Shown: positions 1-6,515 of the stretch, piece after piece
Numbering within the stretch: position 1 is the stretch's first letter
How the letters are laid out: each line of letters opens with the position of its first letter
DNA from: Microcaldota archaeon
Lineage (GTDB): Archaea; Micrarchaeota; Micrarchaeia; CAILAH01
DNA: 6,515 nt
Assembly (NCBI GenBank): GCA_026419815.1
Contig: JAOAKR010000036.1
Location: 1-6,515, forward strand
Direction of reading: 5' to 3'
Position numbers and translations under genes: made by a program
Notes under the pieces: model-generated
Database searches by the model: none
What the model was told of the DNA's origin: nothing
Seen by the model: only the letters and a program-made list of their open reading frames with translations

Positions 1-3000
1 AGCGACCTCTTCGTCGCCCTCCTGCCCATTGGCGAGGTCATTGTAGGCGTGTCAGAGAGGTAGGATGTGAGGAATGGGTAAAACGCCTTATACCTCTGAA
101 TCGCCACTTCAACCGGGTATTGCAAGATCATCGCGGTTATCCAGCCGCTGTTGCCGTACCTGCCATAAGTAGCCAAGTGCTGGAACATAGATGTTGTGAG
201 CGGCCCTGAAAACTGGAAGCCGCTGTACGGCCCAACGTTTAGGTGCGCGCCGACAGACCTGTGGTGCATCCTACCCTCAAGCGTCTTGTACTTCATCTGC
301 AGAATCTCAAGGAACTTGTCGAGAGTAAACGCATAGTTCCTCATATGCTGTGAGATGACCTCATTCATAGGTGAAAGCGCCTTGTTGTATTCAAGCACGC
401 GGGCATCGTAATAATTAAGCTCATCAGAGAGCCTGAACACTCGTGGCCTTCCCCTGTTAGGCTGCGGCCCCACGATGCTGTCGCGCATCATCCTGAACGC
501 GGCCACAAACGGCTCTTTAAGCACCTTGCCCAGCAGCTCGCTCTTGAACTTGCTACTGCCCATAATTGTTTCCTCAATGAGCAGCCGCTTGTTGAGCTCG
601 TGTATCTGGTAGCCGATGCCACGCTTGTCAGAAATAATCTTCTGCTCAGCTTCACGTGCCTCATCAAGCAACGGCTTTATTTTATCGCGCAGCCGGTACA
701 ACCCGCTAAGGTAAGCCTTAATCTTGCCATACTCTTTCTCAAGCTTGGGATACTTGCCCGGCGCCCCCTTGATTTTCTTCTCAATTTCAGCAAGTTGCGT
801 TTCATTTTCAGAGATAAGCGCTTCGACCCGCTGTAATGCAAGCGATGCCCTCTCGTCCGACTTGGCTATACTTGAAACTGATTTCACCAGCGCATCGTGC
901 ACATCATCAGGAAGCTGTGTTGCACTGCACGCCTCCAAAATATCATTGTTTATCCTGCCCCTCACATTATACCAGCCGATACGCTCTGAAACCCCTTTTG
1001 CCTTCTCAAGCACCGTAGTTGTTAGCATCTCGTGAGCGGCAGCGACGCGCTTGAGCTCCTCCACAGCCGCATCACGTTTTGCATTGAGCATTTTTAAGGT
1101 GTCCGGTGGCGCACCGGATGCAACCTGCTTTTCAATTTGAGAAATTTCCGTTTCAAGCGTGCGCATCCTGCTGGCAAGAGAATTTATAGCGAGCAAGGCT
1201 TTCTTGTGCACATCCCTTTCTGCGTCAATTGCAGAGGTAAGTGATCTAAGCGCATTAGCATCGCTTATGGCAGTCTTGCACGCATCATTTATTTCCTGCG
1301 TGACCTTTTCACCCATCTCTTTGAACAGCTTCAAATCCTGCTGTGCGTATCCTATATGCGTCATTGCCTCCTCAGCATAGCGTGGGCTCATCGCAAACAT
1401 ATCTGCTAGCCTCTCACCCATCAGGAACTCGCCAACTTCCTCCCTCACCTTCCCTATGAACTCCTCAACCTTTGCAATGTCCTTTTCACGGTCTTCTCGT
1501 GACACGTACCTGCTGTGGTTCTTGCTTATGTGTTCGCTTAGCTGGTCAAGCCGTGCCAGCTCATCCTTAAGCTCACTTATGCGGCTGTCAATAAGCGCCA
1601 AGTCAGCATTGCGCACGTTCTCATCAAAGTACGTGCGCTTGGCAGCTGCTTCTTTGTCGGCCTCAAGCGCATCAATCTCCTTCCGTATCCTTACCTTTGC
1701 CTTGCTTATTGCCTTAAGCGTGCCGTTAACTATCTTTTCCGGCCCGATATCCTCAGCAACCAGCTTCAGGCTGTTCTCATCAAGCTTGCCGAGCATTACC
1801 CTCCACTTGTATGCGTCAAGCAGTGGGTCGGCAAGCTCAGCATTCCTGTTCAAGCGCCGGTGCTCGGCAGTGCCTGCCAGCCCTGGGCCGCCCATCTTTG
1901 TGAGCTGGGCGTGCCGCCCAAGCAGCATCCCTGTGAACACCGTCTCCGCCATAAGGCCTATCTGATGGCCGCCAATGATGGAGTTGCCGAACTTCTCAAG
2001 CTCAACATAAAACCTCTGCCACTTGCTCGGCGTAACCCCACTTACCCTTCCTTCAGCATCCACGGCATAGTTTATGAGCTTGTCTGCCGGCCCGAGAGTG
2101 TCATAATGCACTTTCTTGTCCGGAAGCGCCATATAGTTGGCTTTTGCCTCCTGTATCCACGTGCTTGTTGATAATGCAGCTTCGTAAGAGAGGAATAGGC
2201 CAGGATGTATCAGGTCAAGCTTCTGCAAGGTGTCATAGAACCCGAGATAGCTTTTTGCAATCCCCTTCACAGCCGCATCATCCACACCTTCACGTAGAAG
2301 GCCTTTCGCCTTCAGCTCGGCTGCAATCTCGTTAATCAGCTCATTTTCCAGCGCCTTGAAGCCACTCTTGTCAAAAAGCCTCTTGAGCTGGGTCGGGGAA
2401 TCCGTGTCTGGGTCTAGGCCCATAATGAATACCTTCTCCTTCCCGTTAACCATGCGCGTTTGCCAATACCCGCGGTATGCTATCCCACTAAATCCCTTAT
2501 CCTTGTACTTGCCTTCTGCAACATTTTTGAAAAATCTCTTGAACGCCCCACGGTAAACCTCAGCAACCTTCTCTTCCATCCCCAATATTATGTCTTCAGT
2601 GTTGTCTATAAGCTGCCCATTCTTTTGCGCGCGCTCAGCCGCAATCTTCTTTGCTTCCTTGAACGTCTTGTATGTGCCCGCAGCGGGATCGTACTCATAA
2701 CTCTCAACACCAGCGTCGTTTTCGCCTACGAGATACCCCAATGAGCGGTTGAGGGCGAGTATCTCCACCCTCCTGTTCCTGTTGAATTCAATTGCACGGG
2801 CAAGCAGCTCATCAACAGCAGCAGTTTCCCATTCGGTGCGGTTGGCAAGCTTCTCAAGGTTCTCCTCAAAATTGTACTGCTTTGCGCGTGCTGTTGCGCG
2901 GTTGAATGCGGCAGCCGCCCTGAACTCGGCACGCGCCCTCTCAATAAACCCGCCTTCCTTGTAATCCTTCTCAAATTTCTTCCTGAGCTGGCTGTTTGGG

Positions 3001-5753
3001 TCCTCAAAGTTGGCCTTGGCTTTCATAAACTCGGCAGTGACATCTTTTCCAACAATGCCCTCAAGCGACTTGAGCACCCTTGCCTGCAAGCGCCCTGCAC
3101 GCGCTTCGTAATCCGCCTTTTGGATTGACTGCCCCCTCAAGTCTATCTCAGCCATCTCACGTGCATAATACTCGCAAAGCTGGCGCACCTTATCCTCCTT
3201 CTCCTTAAGTGCGCGCATCTCGTCAAGCTTGCGCTGGTGCTCAATCACCGCCTCGGCGTCGCCTCTTCTCCTCGCCTCCTCAACCTCGCGCATTTCCTCT
3301 TTGTAAAGCACTGAATACTTGCCAAACTCCTCCAGTGTCATATGCTCCGGCAGCACACCTTTTGTTGAAAGCGTATCCACAAGCGTCATAAACTCGCGCT
3401 CGTGCAGCAGGAATTGCTTCATTTCCGGAGAACCGGCAACATCTTCAATGCGCTCAGCATACCTTGAAGGCGTGACGAACTTGTTATGCGTCTCCTCAAT
3501 CCGTTCCTCGCTTTCAAGCCCTTTCTTGTATATCTGAAGCGCTTTTTCATATCCTTCATTCTTGAGGGCGTCACGCACCTCCTCAGTCAAGTACGGGTCA
3601 AGCTCAAGCATCCTGCGCATCTGTTCGTCCTGTGTGGTAGGCGCAACGCCATATTTTACTGGATCCTCTGCGATAATCTCGCGCGCAACATACACAACCC
3701 TGTCAATCTCATTGTCAATGCCTGCCGGGTAGGGTACCCCGCTTGTCTCAACACGCGTGGCCAGCCCGGGGTCAATTATCTCAAGGCCCGGCTTTGCAAT
3801 AGTGCCCGCCTCGCGTATCACATCACTTGACACACCCTCTTGGCGCGCAATCTTAACAACCTCCTCAAACCGCTCGCTAATGCCCTTTGCGGTCAGTTCA
3901 CCCCTCTCCCTGTCCAACCTTTCCTCAATGCCCTTACGTATGCCTTCCAGGAGTATGCTGGCAGCCGCTTCATAGTTGCCGTGCGAGATTGCCTCGGTTG
4001 CCTCTGAAACCGCCCGCCTCGCTGATTCAGTGCCTATGTTCTCAGCGCTGCTTTTGAGTGAGTCCACCGCGCCCTTTAGGTCCATTTGCCTATTGCGCTC
4101 ATACGCTTCGCGCATATTCTCAAGCTGTTCCCACCGCTTTTTCTCAATTTCAGAGTATAGCATATGCGTGCCTGCAAGCACAGTCTCGCTTGCAGCTGCC
4201 GCGGCATACTTCCTGCTCTCTGTGAGGGTCTTTATTACGTCAGGCAGTGTACCTCCACTGGCACTTTTTGCAAGGTCAACCATCTCCGCTTCTTTCGCAA
4301 GAAGGCGCTTCTGAAGCTCTTCTACCTGCTTGCGCGACTCCTCATCAAGCTCGCGCTCCTTCAGCGTTTTTATCTCTTTGAGCAGCTGTTCACGTTGCCT
4401 CTGCGCATCCGCCAGCTTGAGCCTTGCTTTTCTTGAAGTGTATACCCCAGCCACCGCGCTCCCGACACCTTTCACAAGGCCGGTAGTTTTCCTGACAGTG
4501 CTTACAGTCTTGAAAAGAGGCGTCCCTATGATTGGCATATTCGCGATTTTTGACCATACGCTGTGGCCCACAACGCCTTTTGAATGCGCGGCTTTCAGCT
4601 CAACAAGTGTGAGCATATCAAGTGCCATTTTCGCATCGGCGTAAGCCACAACGCTTTTCATAATATCAGGAAGCGTATTGTAATTCAGCACATCCAGGTT
4701 GAGGCCTGTGCCCCACGCGCTTACCAGCGACTTTGTTGTCGGATCGCCGGAACCCAACCGCTTTGAAGATTCGCTTATGAGCATCTGCCCTATTGTGTAA
4801 TACGCCTCAATGAACCCAACACGCTCCCTTTTTGATGCGTCAACAGAGCCAATATTGCTTATCTTCTTGAGCGATCCTTCAAAATCGGCAAGTATGCTGT
4901 TTGCCTTGTCCCACAGCTCATTGCGGATATTTTTCAACTTGCCGCCCTCTTTCTTGGCAATCTCCTTGGCGAGCAAATCAATCTTCTTTTTTAGCGATTC
5001 GTCAATCTCGGATTTCAGCTTTTTCAGGTCTTCTTTCTGCCTGTCATACTCATCAGTGCGCTTGGAGAGCCGTATCTCGGGCTTGCGGCGCGCCGCAGGA
5101 ACCCTCGGCGTTGTGATATCAAAAAGCCTGAGCGGGTTTGATCCCGCCGCATAAAGGCCGGCTATGAGGAAGCCTAAGAATATGAAGAATAGGATGCAGA
5201 TTGACTGGCGGCCAGAATCCTCATTCAGGTAGTCAAGCATGCCTTCAGTGGCCGTTGTGAGCTCCTGCGACTTGGTTATGCAGTATACACCGGCTGATGC
5301 GCTTGTGCCGCCGAAGCGGTCGTCCCCCTTGAACTGTGCAGTTATCTCAACACAGCCCATATCATCAAAAGGGCCGCCATCCATCGCACCAAGCGCAGTG
5401 AGGTTAACTGTGGCTGAAAACCTCCCGGCGATATCAGTATTCCCTCTCCCGACCTCTTTCCCGCCTGCGTAAATCGCGACTTCCTTGCCAGGCAGCGGCT
5501 CAAGCACCAGCCCTTCACTCACCAAGGTGCCTTCCTTTGGCAGCTTATCCCCTGGTATGTTGCCCATAAGGATGCTCGCATTGTAAAGCGTGGCAGTTGC
5601 ATTATACATATCTGGGGCAATATAATCTGCCCTTACCTTGAGCACTGCCAGCGGCTTCTCATTGCCATACGGCGATATTATTGCTGCGCCCGTGAGCGGT
5701 AAAAGTAGAATGATTGCAATTGCAATTATGGGCACTACCGCAAGGCGCTTCAT
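1..5753 (-). CDS. Giant signal-peptide, single-pass membrane, coiled-coil protein of unknown function (3' end missing)
   Basis: The frame is open from ATG at 5753 to the left edge: 1917 codons, no stop, C-terminus outside the window. The start is well fixed, because an in-frame TAA lies 9 bases upstream (5760-5762) and the next internal Met (residue 49) would lose the signal peptide. Order of parts: signal peptide 1-23; external Ig-like domain about 33-160 with C134 and C158; membrane helix 185-204; basic segment 217-232 (RVPAARRKPEIRLSKR); then long Glu/Lys/Arg/Leu/Ala-rich helices. Coiled-coil-like stretches are near 225-300, 440-500, 530-560, 600-640, 740-960, 1345-1440, 1508-1577 and 1632-1705. 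Less coil-like regions are near 1085-1330 and 1780-1910. There are only six cysteines (134, 158, 186, 860, 1492, 1609). I see no Walker A motif, so an SMC/Rad50 ATPase is unlikely. The positive-inside rule puts the long part in the cytoplasm. A scaffold, surface-envelope or secretion-apparatus role is possible but unproven. The reading frame is very secure; the function is unknown. Confidence 0.93.
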   Translation of the reverse strand, partial: MKRLAVVPIIAIAIILLLPLTGAAIISPYGNEKPLAVLKVRADYIAPDMYNATATLYNASILMGNIPGDKLPKEGTLVSEGLVLEPLPGKEVAIYAGGKEVGRGNTDIAGRFSATVNLTALGAMDGGPFDDMGCVEITAQFKGDDRFGGTSASAGVYCITKSQELTTATEGMLDYLNEDSGRQSICILFFIFLGFLIAGLYAAGSNPLRLFDITTPRVPAARRKPEIRLSKRTDEYDRQKEDLKKLKSEIDESLKKKIDLLAKEIAKKEGGKLKNIRNELWDKANSILADFEGSLKKISNIGSVDASKRERVGFIEAYYTIGQMLISESSKRLGSGDPTTKSLVSAWGTGLNLDVLNYNTLPDIMKSVVAYADAKMALDMLTLVELKAAHSKGVVGHSVWSKIANMPIIGTPLFKTVSTVRKTTGLVKGVGSAVAGVYTSRKARLKLADAQRQREQLLKEIKTLKERELDEESRKQVEELQKRLLAKEAEMVDLAKSASGGTLPDVIKTLTESRKYAAAAASETVLAGTHMLYSEIEKKRWEQLENMREAYERNRQMDLKGAVDSLKSSAENIGTESARRAVSEATEAISHGNYEAAASILLEGIRKGIEERLDRERGELTAKGISERFEEVVKIARQEGVSSDVIREAGTIAKPGLEIIDPGLATRVETSGVPYPAGIDNEIDRVVYVAREIIAEDPVKYGVAPTTQDEQMRRMLELDPYLTEEVRDALKNEGYEKALQIYKKGLESEERIEETHNKFVTPSRYAERIEDVAGSPEMKQFLLHEREFMTLVDTLSTKGVLPEHMTLEEFGKYSVLYKEEMREVEEARRRGDAEAVIEHQRKLDEMRALKEKEDKVRQLCEYYAREMAEIDLRGQSIQKADYEARAGRLQARVLKSLEGIVGKDVTAEFMKAKANFEDPNSQLRKKFEKDYKEGGFIERARAEFRAAAAFNRATARAKQYNFEENLEKLANRTEWETAAVDELLARAIEFNRNRRVEILALNRSLGYLVGENDAGVESYEYDPAAGTYKTFKEAKKIAAERAQKNGQLIDNTEDIILGMEEKVAEVYRGAFKRFFKNVAEGKYKDKGFSGIAYRGYWQTRMVNGKEKVFIMGLDPDTDSPTQLKRLFDKSGFKALENELINEIAAELKAKGLLREGVDDAAVKGIAKSYLGFYDTLQKLDLIHPGLFLSYEAALSTSTWIQEAKANYMALPDKKVHYDTLGPADKLINYAVDAEGRVSGVTPSKWQRFYVELEKFGNSIIGGHQIGLMAETVFTGMLLGRHAQLTKMGGPGLAGTAEHRRLNRNAELADPLLDAYKWRVMLGKLDENSLKLVAEDIGPEKIVNGTLKAISKAKVRIRKEIDALEADKEAAAKRTYFDENVRNADLALIDSRISELKDELARLDQLSEHISKNHSRYVSREDREKDIAKVEEFIGKVREEVGEFLMGERLADMFAMSPRYAEEAMTHIGYAQQDLKLFKEMGEKVTQEINDACKTAISDANALRSLTSAIDAERDVHKKALLAINSLASRMRTLETEISQIEKQVASGAPPDTLKMLNAKRDAAVEELKRVAAAHEMLTTTVLEKAKGVSERIGWYNVRGRINNDILEACSATQLPDDVHDALVKSVSSIAKSDERASLALQRVEALISENETQLAEIEKKIKGAPGKYPKLEKEYGKIKAYLSGLYRLRDKIKPLLDEAREAEQKIISDKRGIGYQIHELNKRLLIEETIMGSSKFKSELLGKVLKEPFVAAFRMMRDSIVGPQPNRGRPRVFRLSDELNYYDARVLEYNKALSPMNEVISQHMRNYAFTLDKFLEILQMKYKTLEGRMHHRSVGAHLNVGPYSGFQFSGPLTTSMFQHLATYGRYGNSGWITAMILQYPVEVAIQRYKAFYPFLTSYLSDTPTMTSPMGRRATKRS
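54..233 (-). other. Glycine/aromatic-rich, non-coiled region near the end of the visible giant protein (residues 1841-1900)
   Basis: The composition changes sharply here from charged helix to Gly, Tyr, Phe, Thr and Trp. The region contains GPYSGFQFSGPL (1841-1852), ATYGRYGNSGW (1861-1871) and ILQYPVEVAIQRYKAFYPF (from 1876). It follows a helical stretch with paired Tyr and Met (ELNYYDARVLEY, MHHRSVGAHLNV). It is not hydrophobic enough over 20 residues to be a clear membrane helix. It looks like a compact globular module or an interaction surface. I do not recognise the family. Confidence 0.4.
5142..5201 (-). other. Transmembrane helix of the giant protein (residues 185-204)
   Basis: Residues 185-204 are an uninterrupted hydrophobic run (ICILFFIFLGFLIAGLYAAG) with a single Cys (186). 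It is preceded by the polar LNEDSGRQS and followed by a strongly basic stretch at 217-232. This is a typical stop-transfer arrangement with the N-side outside and the C-side cytoplasmic. Confidence 0.9.
5205..5684 (-). other. Predicted external Ig-like domain (residues 24-183)
   Basis: Residues 85-160 show the alternating pattern of a beta-sandwich of the Ig-like or carboxypeptidase-regulatory-like type. A PLPGKEVAIYAGGKEVG strand pair is followed by a TDIAGRFSATVNL turn and strand, then VEITAQFKGDDRFGGTSAS. The G-x-F and AxFxGDxxF patterns are common in archaeal and bacterial surface Ig-like repeats (family knowledge; the fold itself is inferred). C134 and C158 could form a disulphide. N-glycosylation sequons are NAT (51), NAS (58) and NLT (117). 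Residues 161-183 form a short polar linker to the membrane helix. Confidence 0.6.
5685..5753 (-). other. Signal peptide of the giant protein (residues 1-23)
   Basis: The N-terminus begins MKRLAVVPIIAIAIILLLPL: a short basic n-region (K2, R3) and a hydrophobic core of about 17 residues, ending in TGAA, a plausible small-residue cleavage site around residues 22-24. If it is not cleaved, it would act as a first membrane helix and the protein would have two. Either way the following domain is placed outside the cell. Confidence 0.85.
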
Positions 5754-5835
5754 CAACCCTTATAGGCGCGTTTTATATATAAATATATTACTGCAAGCCA
5801 CAACGGACGCTTAAGCCCTGCATAGGCACGTGGCC
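5754..5835. other. Intergenic gap between the two minus-strand genes
   Basis: These 82 bases separate the TAA of the upstream gene from the ATG of the giant gene. The half nearest the giant gene carries the TATA box. The other half (about 5791-5835) is mixed-composition DNA with no U-rich run on the minus strand and no stable hairpin, so I cannot point to a terminator for the upstream gene. I found no small RNA or small ORF here. Confidence 0.7.
5771..5783 (-). promoter_or_regulatory. Archaeal TATA box (box A) of the giant gene
   Basis: On the minus strand 5783-5771 reads TTTATATATAAAA, inside a wider AT-only stretch (5790-5771) flanked by GC-rich sequence. It matches the archaeal box A consensus TTTATATA. 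Its core covers -30 to -23 relative to the A of the ATG at 5753. As archaeal transcription normally begins about 25 bases downstream of the box centre, the transcript should start at or within a few bases of the ATG (leaderless). The only ribosome-site-like string, AGGGTTG directly before ATG, is weak and too close to the start. No clear BRE is visible upstream. Confidence 0.75.
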
Positions 5836-6496
5836 TTAGCCCTTGGGCTTCCGGCCGCGCATCCCCGGCAACTTTATCTCAGGGAACACTTTCTTGAGCG
5901 TATCCGCCGTAGGGGTTGGCGAGTACCCGATTAATGCGGCCGCGCCCAGGAACGTGCAGAGGTCACCCCCGCTTTCTGAGTAAGCCAGCTTTAACGCCGG
6001 CAGGCCCTTGCGCTTGCCCTTTGCGATGGGTGCACCGCGTGCAGTGCAATCCCCTCCAAACCTGAGCAGTGAGTACTTGCCCCACACTGATGCCTTGATC
6101 CCCAGCAGGAAGGCGGCCACCTCGCGTGCGGTTGTTTCAGGCAGCACGCTCATCTTCTTCACAGCAACCCATTCCTTGTCATCGCTAACGAAGAATATCT
6201 TGCCCCCGACCGCGCGTGTGCCTGGCTGCCCGCGCACGGGCACAAGCGGGCCGTGGAACCTGCCTATCAGCTCCTCAAGCATTACTGACTCGCACAGCGG
6301 GGTATAATCGCACATTATCGGCTCGCCGTCCCCCACAGCGGGCATATCGGGCATCTTGCCGAACCTTTGCAAGTCCTGCATCTTCACAGCGCCGAGCGCC
6401 TCCCCAAGATCACTTGCGCTTATTGATGACACCTGCCTGCGCAGGCCGGCCACATCAATGCCGAGAATCCTATACGGGGCATCGTCTACCGTATTG
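5836..6496 (-). CDS. DUF2666-like protein, C-terminal part (5' end missing)
   Basis: The frame is open from the contig end to TAA at 5836-5838 and encodes about 219 genuine residues, starting inside the protein at NTVDDAPYRILGIDV. The ATG at 6513 lies in adapter sequence, so the first six residues of an automatic call (MCIRDS) are false. Counting from that M, residues 105-145 contain KIFFVSDDKEWVAVKKMSV, then TTAREVAAFLLGIKASVWGK. This resembles the W-x-A-x-K-K and FLxxI pattern I associate with archaeal DUF2666 proteins, which carry two tandem copies. The opening PYRILGID would then be the end of copy one. The C-terminus is DLCTFLGAAALIGYSPTP, then KVFPEIKLPGMRGRKPKG, with a basic tail. There is no signal peptide or membrane helix in the visible part, so it is probably cytoplasmic. 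The biochemical function of the family is not established. The assignment is from memory of the pattern, without a profile search; the reading frame itself is secure. Confidence 0.8.
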
Positions 6497-6515
6497 CTGT
6501 CTCTTATACACATCT
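6497..6515. other. Nextera (Tn5) mosaic-end adapter remnant at contig tip
   Basis: The last 19 bases, CTGTCTCTTATACACATCT, are identical to the Tn5 mosaic end used in Nextera sequencing libraries. They sit exactly at the sequence end, with no other transposon sequence beside them. Read on the minus strand they give ATG TGT ATA AGA GAC, the well-known artefactual MCIRDS protein start. This is untrimmed library sequence and marks a true contig end. Confidence 0.97.

Noticed and set aside
1456..1965. 169-codon plus-strand open frame with Ser/Leu-rich translation
   Set aside because: It lies wholly antisense to the giant gene. Its Ser/Leu-rich product is what the complement of Glu/Lys/Leu-rich coiled-coil codons gives, with no domain pattern and no promoter-like element. 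The same reasoning applies to the other plus-strand open frames across 600-5472.
2726..3007. 93-codon minus-strand open frame with Arg/Ser-rich translation
   Set aside because: It is an alternative frame on the same strand inside the giant gene. The main frame is continuous through it, so there is no frameshift to explain.
1..5753. Giant protein as an SMC/Rad50-type ATPase or a phage tape-measure protein
   Set aside because: No Walker A motif is visible. The N-terminus is a signal peptide plus external domain and membrane helix, which fits neither family, and no phage genes are present in the window.
5824..5835. GGCACGTGGCC near-palindrome just after the upstream stop codon, considered as a terminator hairpin or operator
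   Set aside because: The stem is only about three base pairs with a mismatch and no U-run follows. It is too weak to support a terminator or a named operator.
6008..6307. 99-codon plus-strand open frame
   Set aside because: It is antisense to the DUF2666-like gene and its translation resembles no known protein.
6497..6515. A real Tn5/IS50 end (mobile element)
   Set aside because: Only the engineered 19-base mosaic end is present, exactly at the sequence terminus, with no transposase or flanking duplication. This is the signature of library adapter carry-over.

Overview
The window reads as archaeal DNA. Evidence: a strong TTTATATA-type box about 25 bases upstream of a start codon with almost no room for a leader, frequent ATA (Ile) and AGG (Arg) codons, and a neighbour resembling the archaeal DUF2666 family. 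A DPANN-type lineage (Micrarchaeota/Diapherotrites-like) would fit, but that is inference. No rRNA, tRNA, CRISPR array, insertion sequence or recognisable replication gene was found.

Layout, right to left because both genes are on the minus strand. (1) 6497-6515 is not genomic: it is the 19-base Nextera transposon mosaic end left on the contig tip. (2) 5836-6496 is the 3' part of a gene, about 219 real residues, whose start lies beyond the contig. It looks like the C-terminal part of a tandem-repeat DUF2666-type protein. An automatic start at 6513 gives a false MCIRDS N-terminus. (3) 5754-5835 is an 82-base intergenic gap holding an archaeal TATA box placed for a leaderless or nearly leaderless transcript. 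(4) 1-5753 is one uninterrupted reading frame of at least 1917 codons that runs off the left edge without a stop. I translated it completely and found no stop or frameshift. It is easily missed by gene finders that demand both a start and a stop.

The giant protein has a signal peptide, a roughly 160-residue external domain with an Ig-like beta pattern, two cysteines and three N-glycosylation sequons, and one clear membrane helix at residues 185-204. This is followed by a strongly basic stop-transfer segment and at least 1700 residues of mostly charged helical and coiled-coil sequence predicted to be cytoplasmic. Less coil-like regions lie near residues 1085-1330 and 1780-1910. I recognise no enzyme motif and no named family. 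The best description is a giant single-pass, membrane-anchored coiled-coil scaffold-like protein of unknown function, and it is the main item of interest here.

Nothing shows that the two genes work together. They share a strand, but the giant gene has its own promoter. The many plus-strand open frames lie antisense to these two genes and are treated as shadows.
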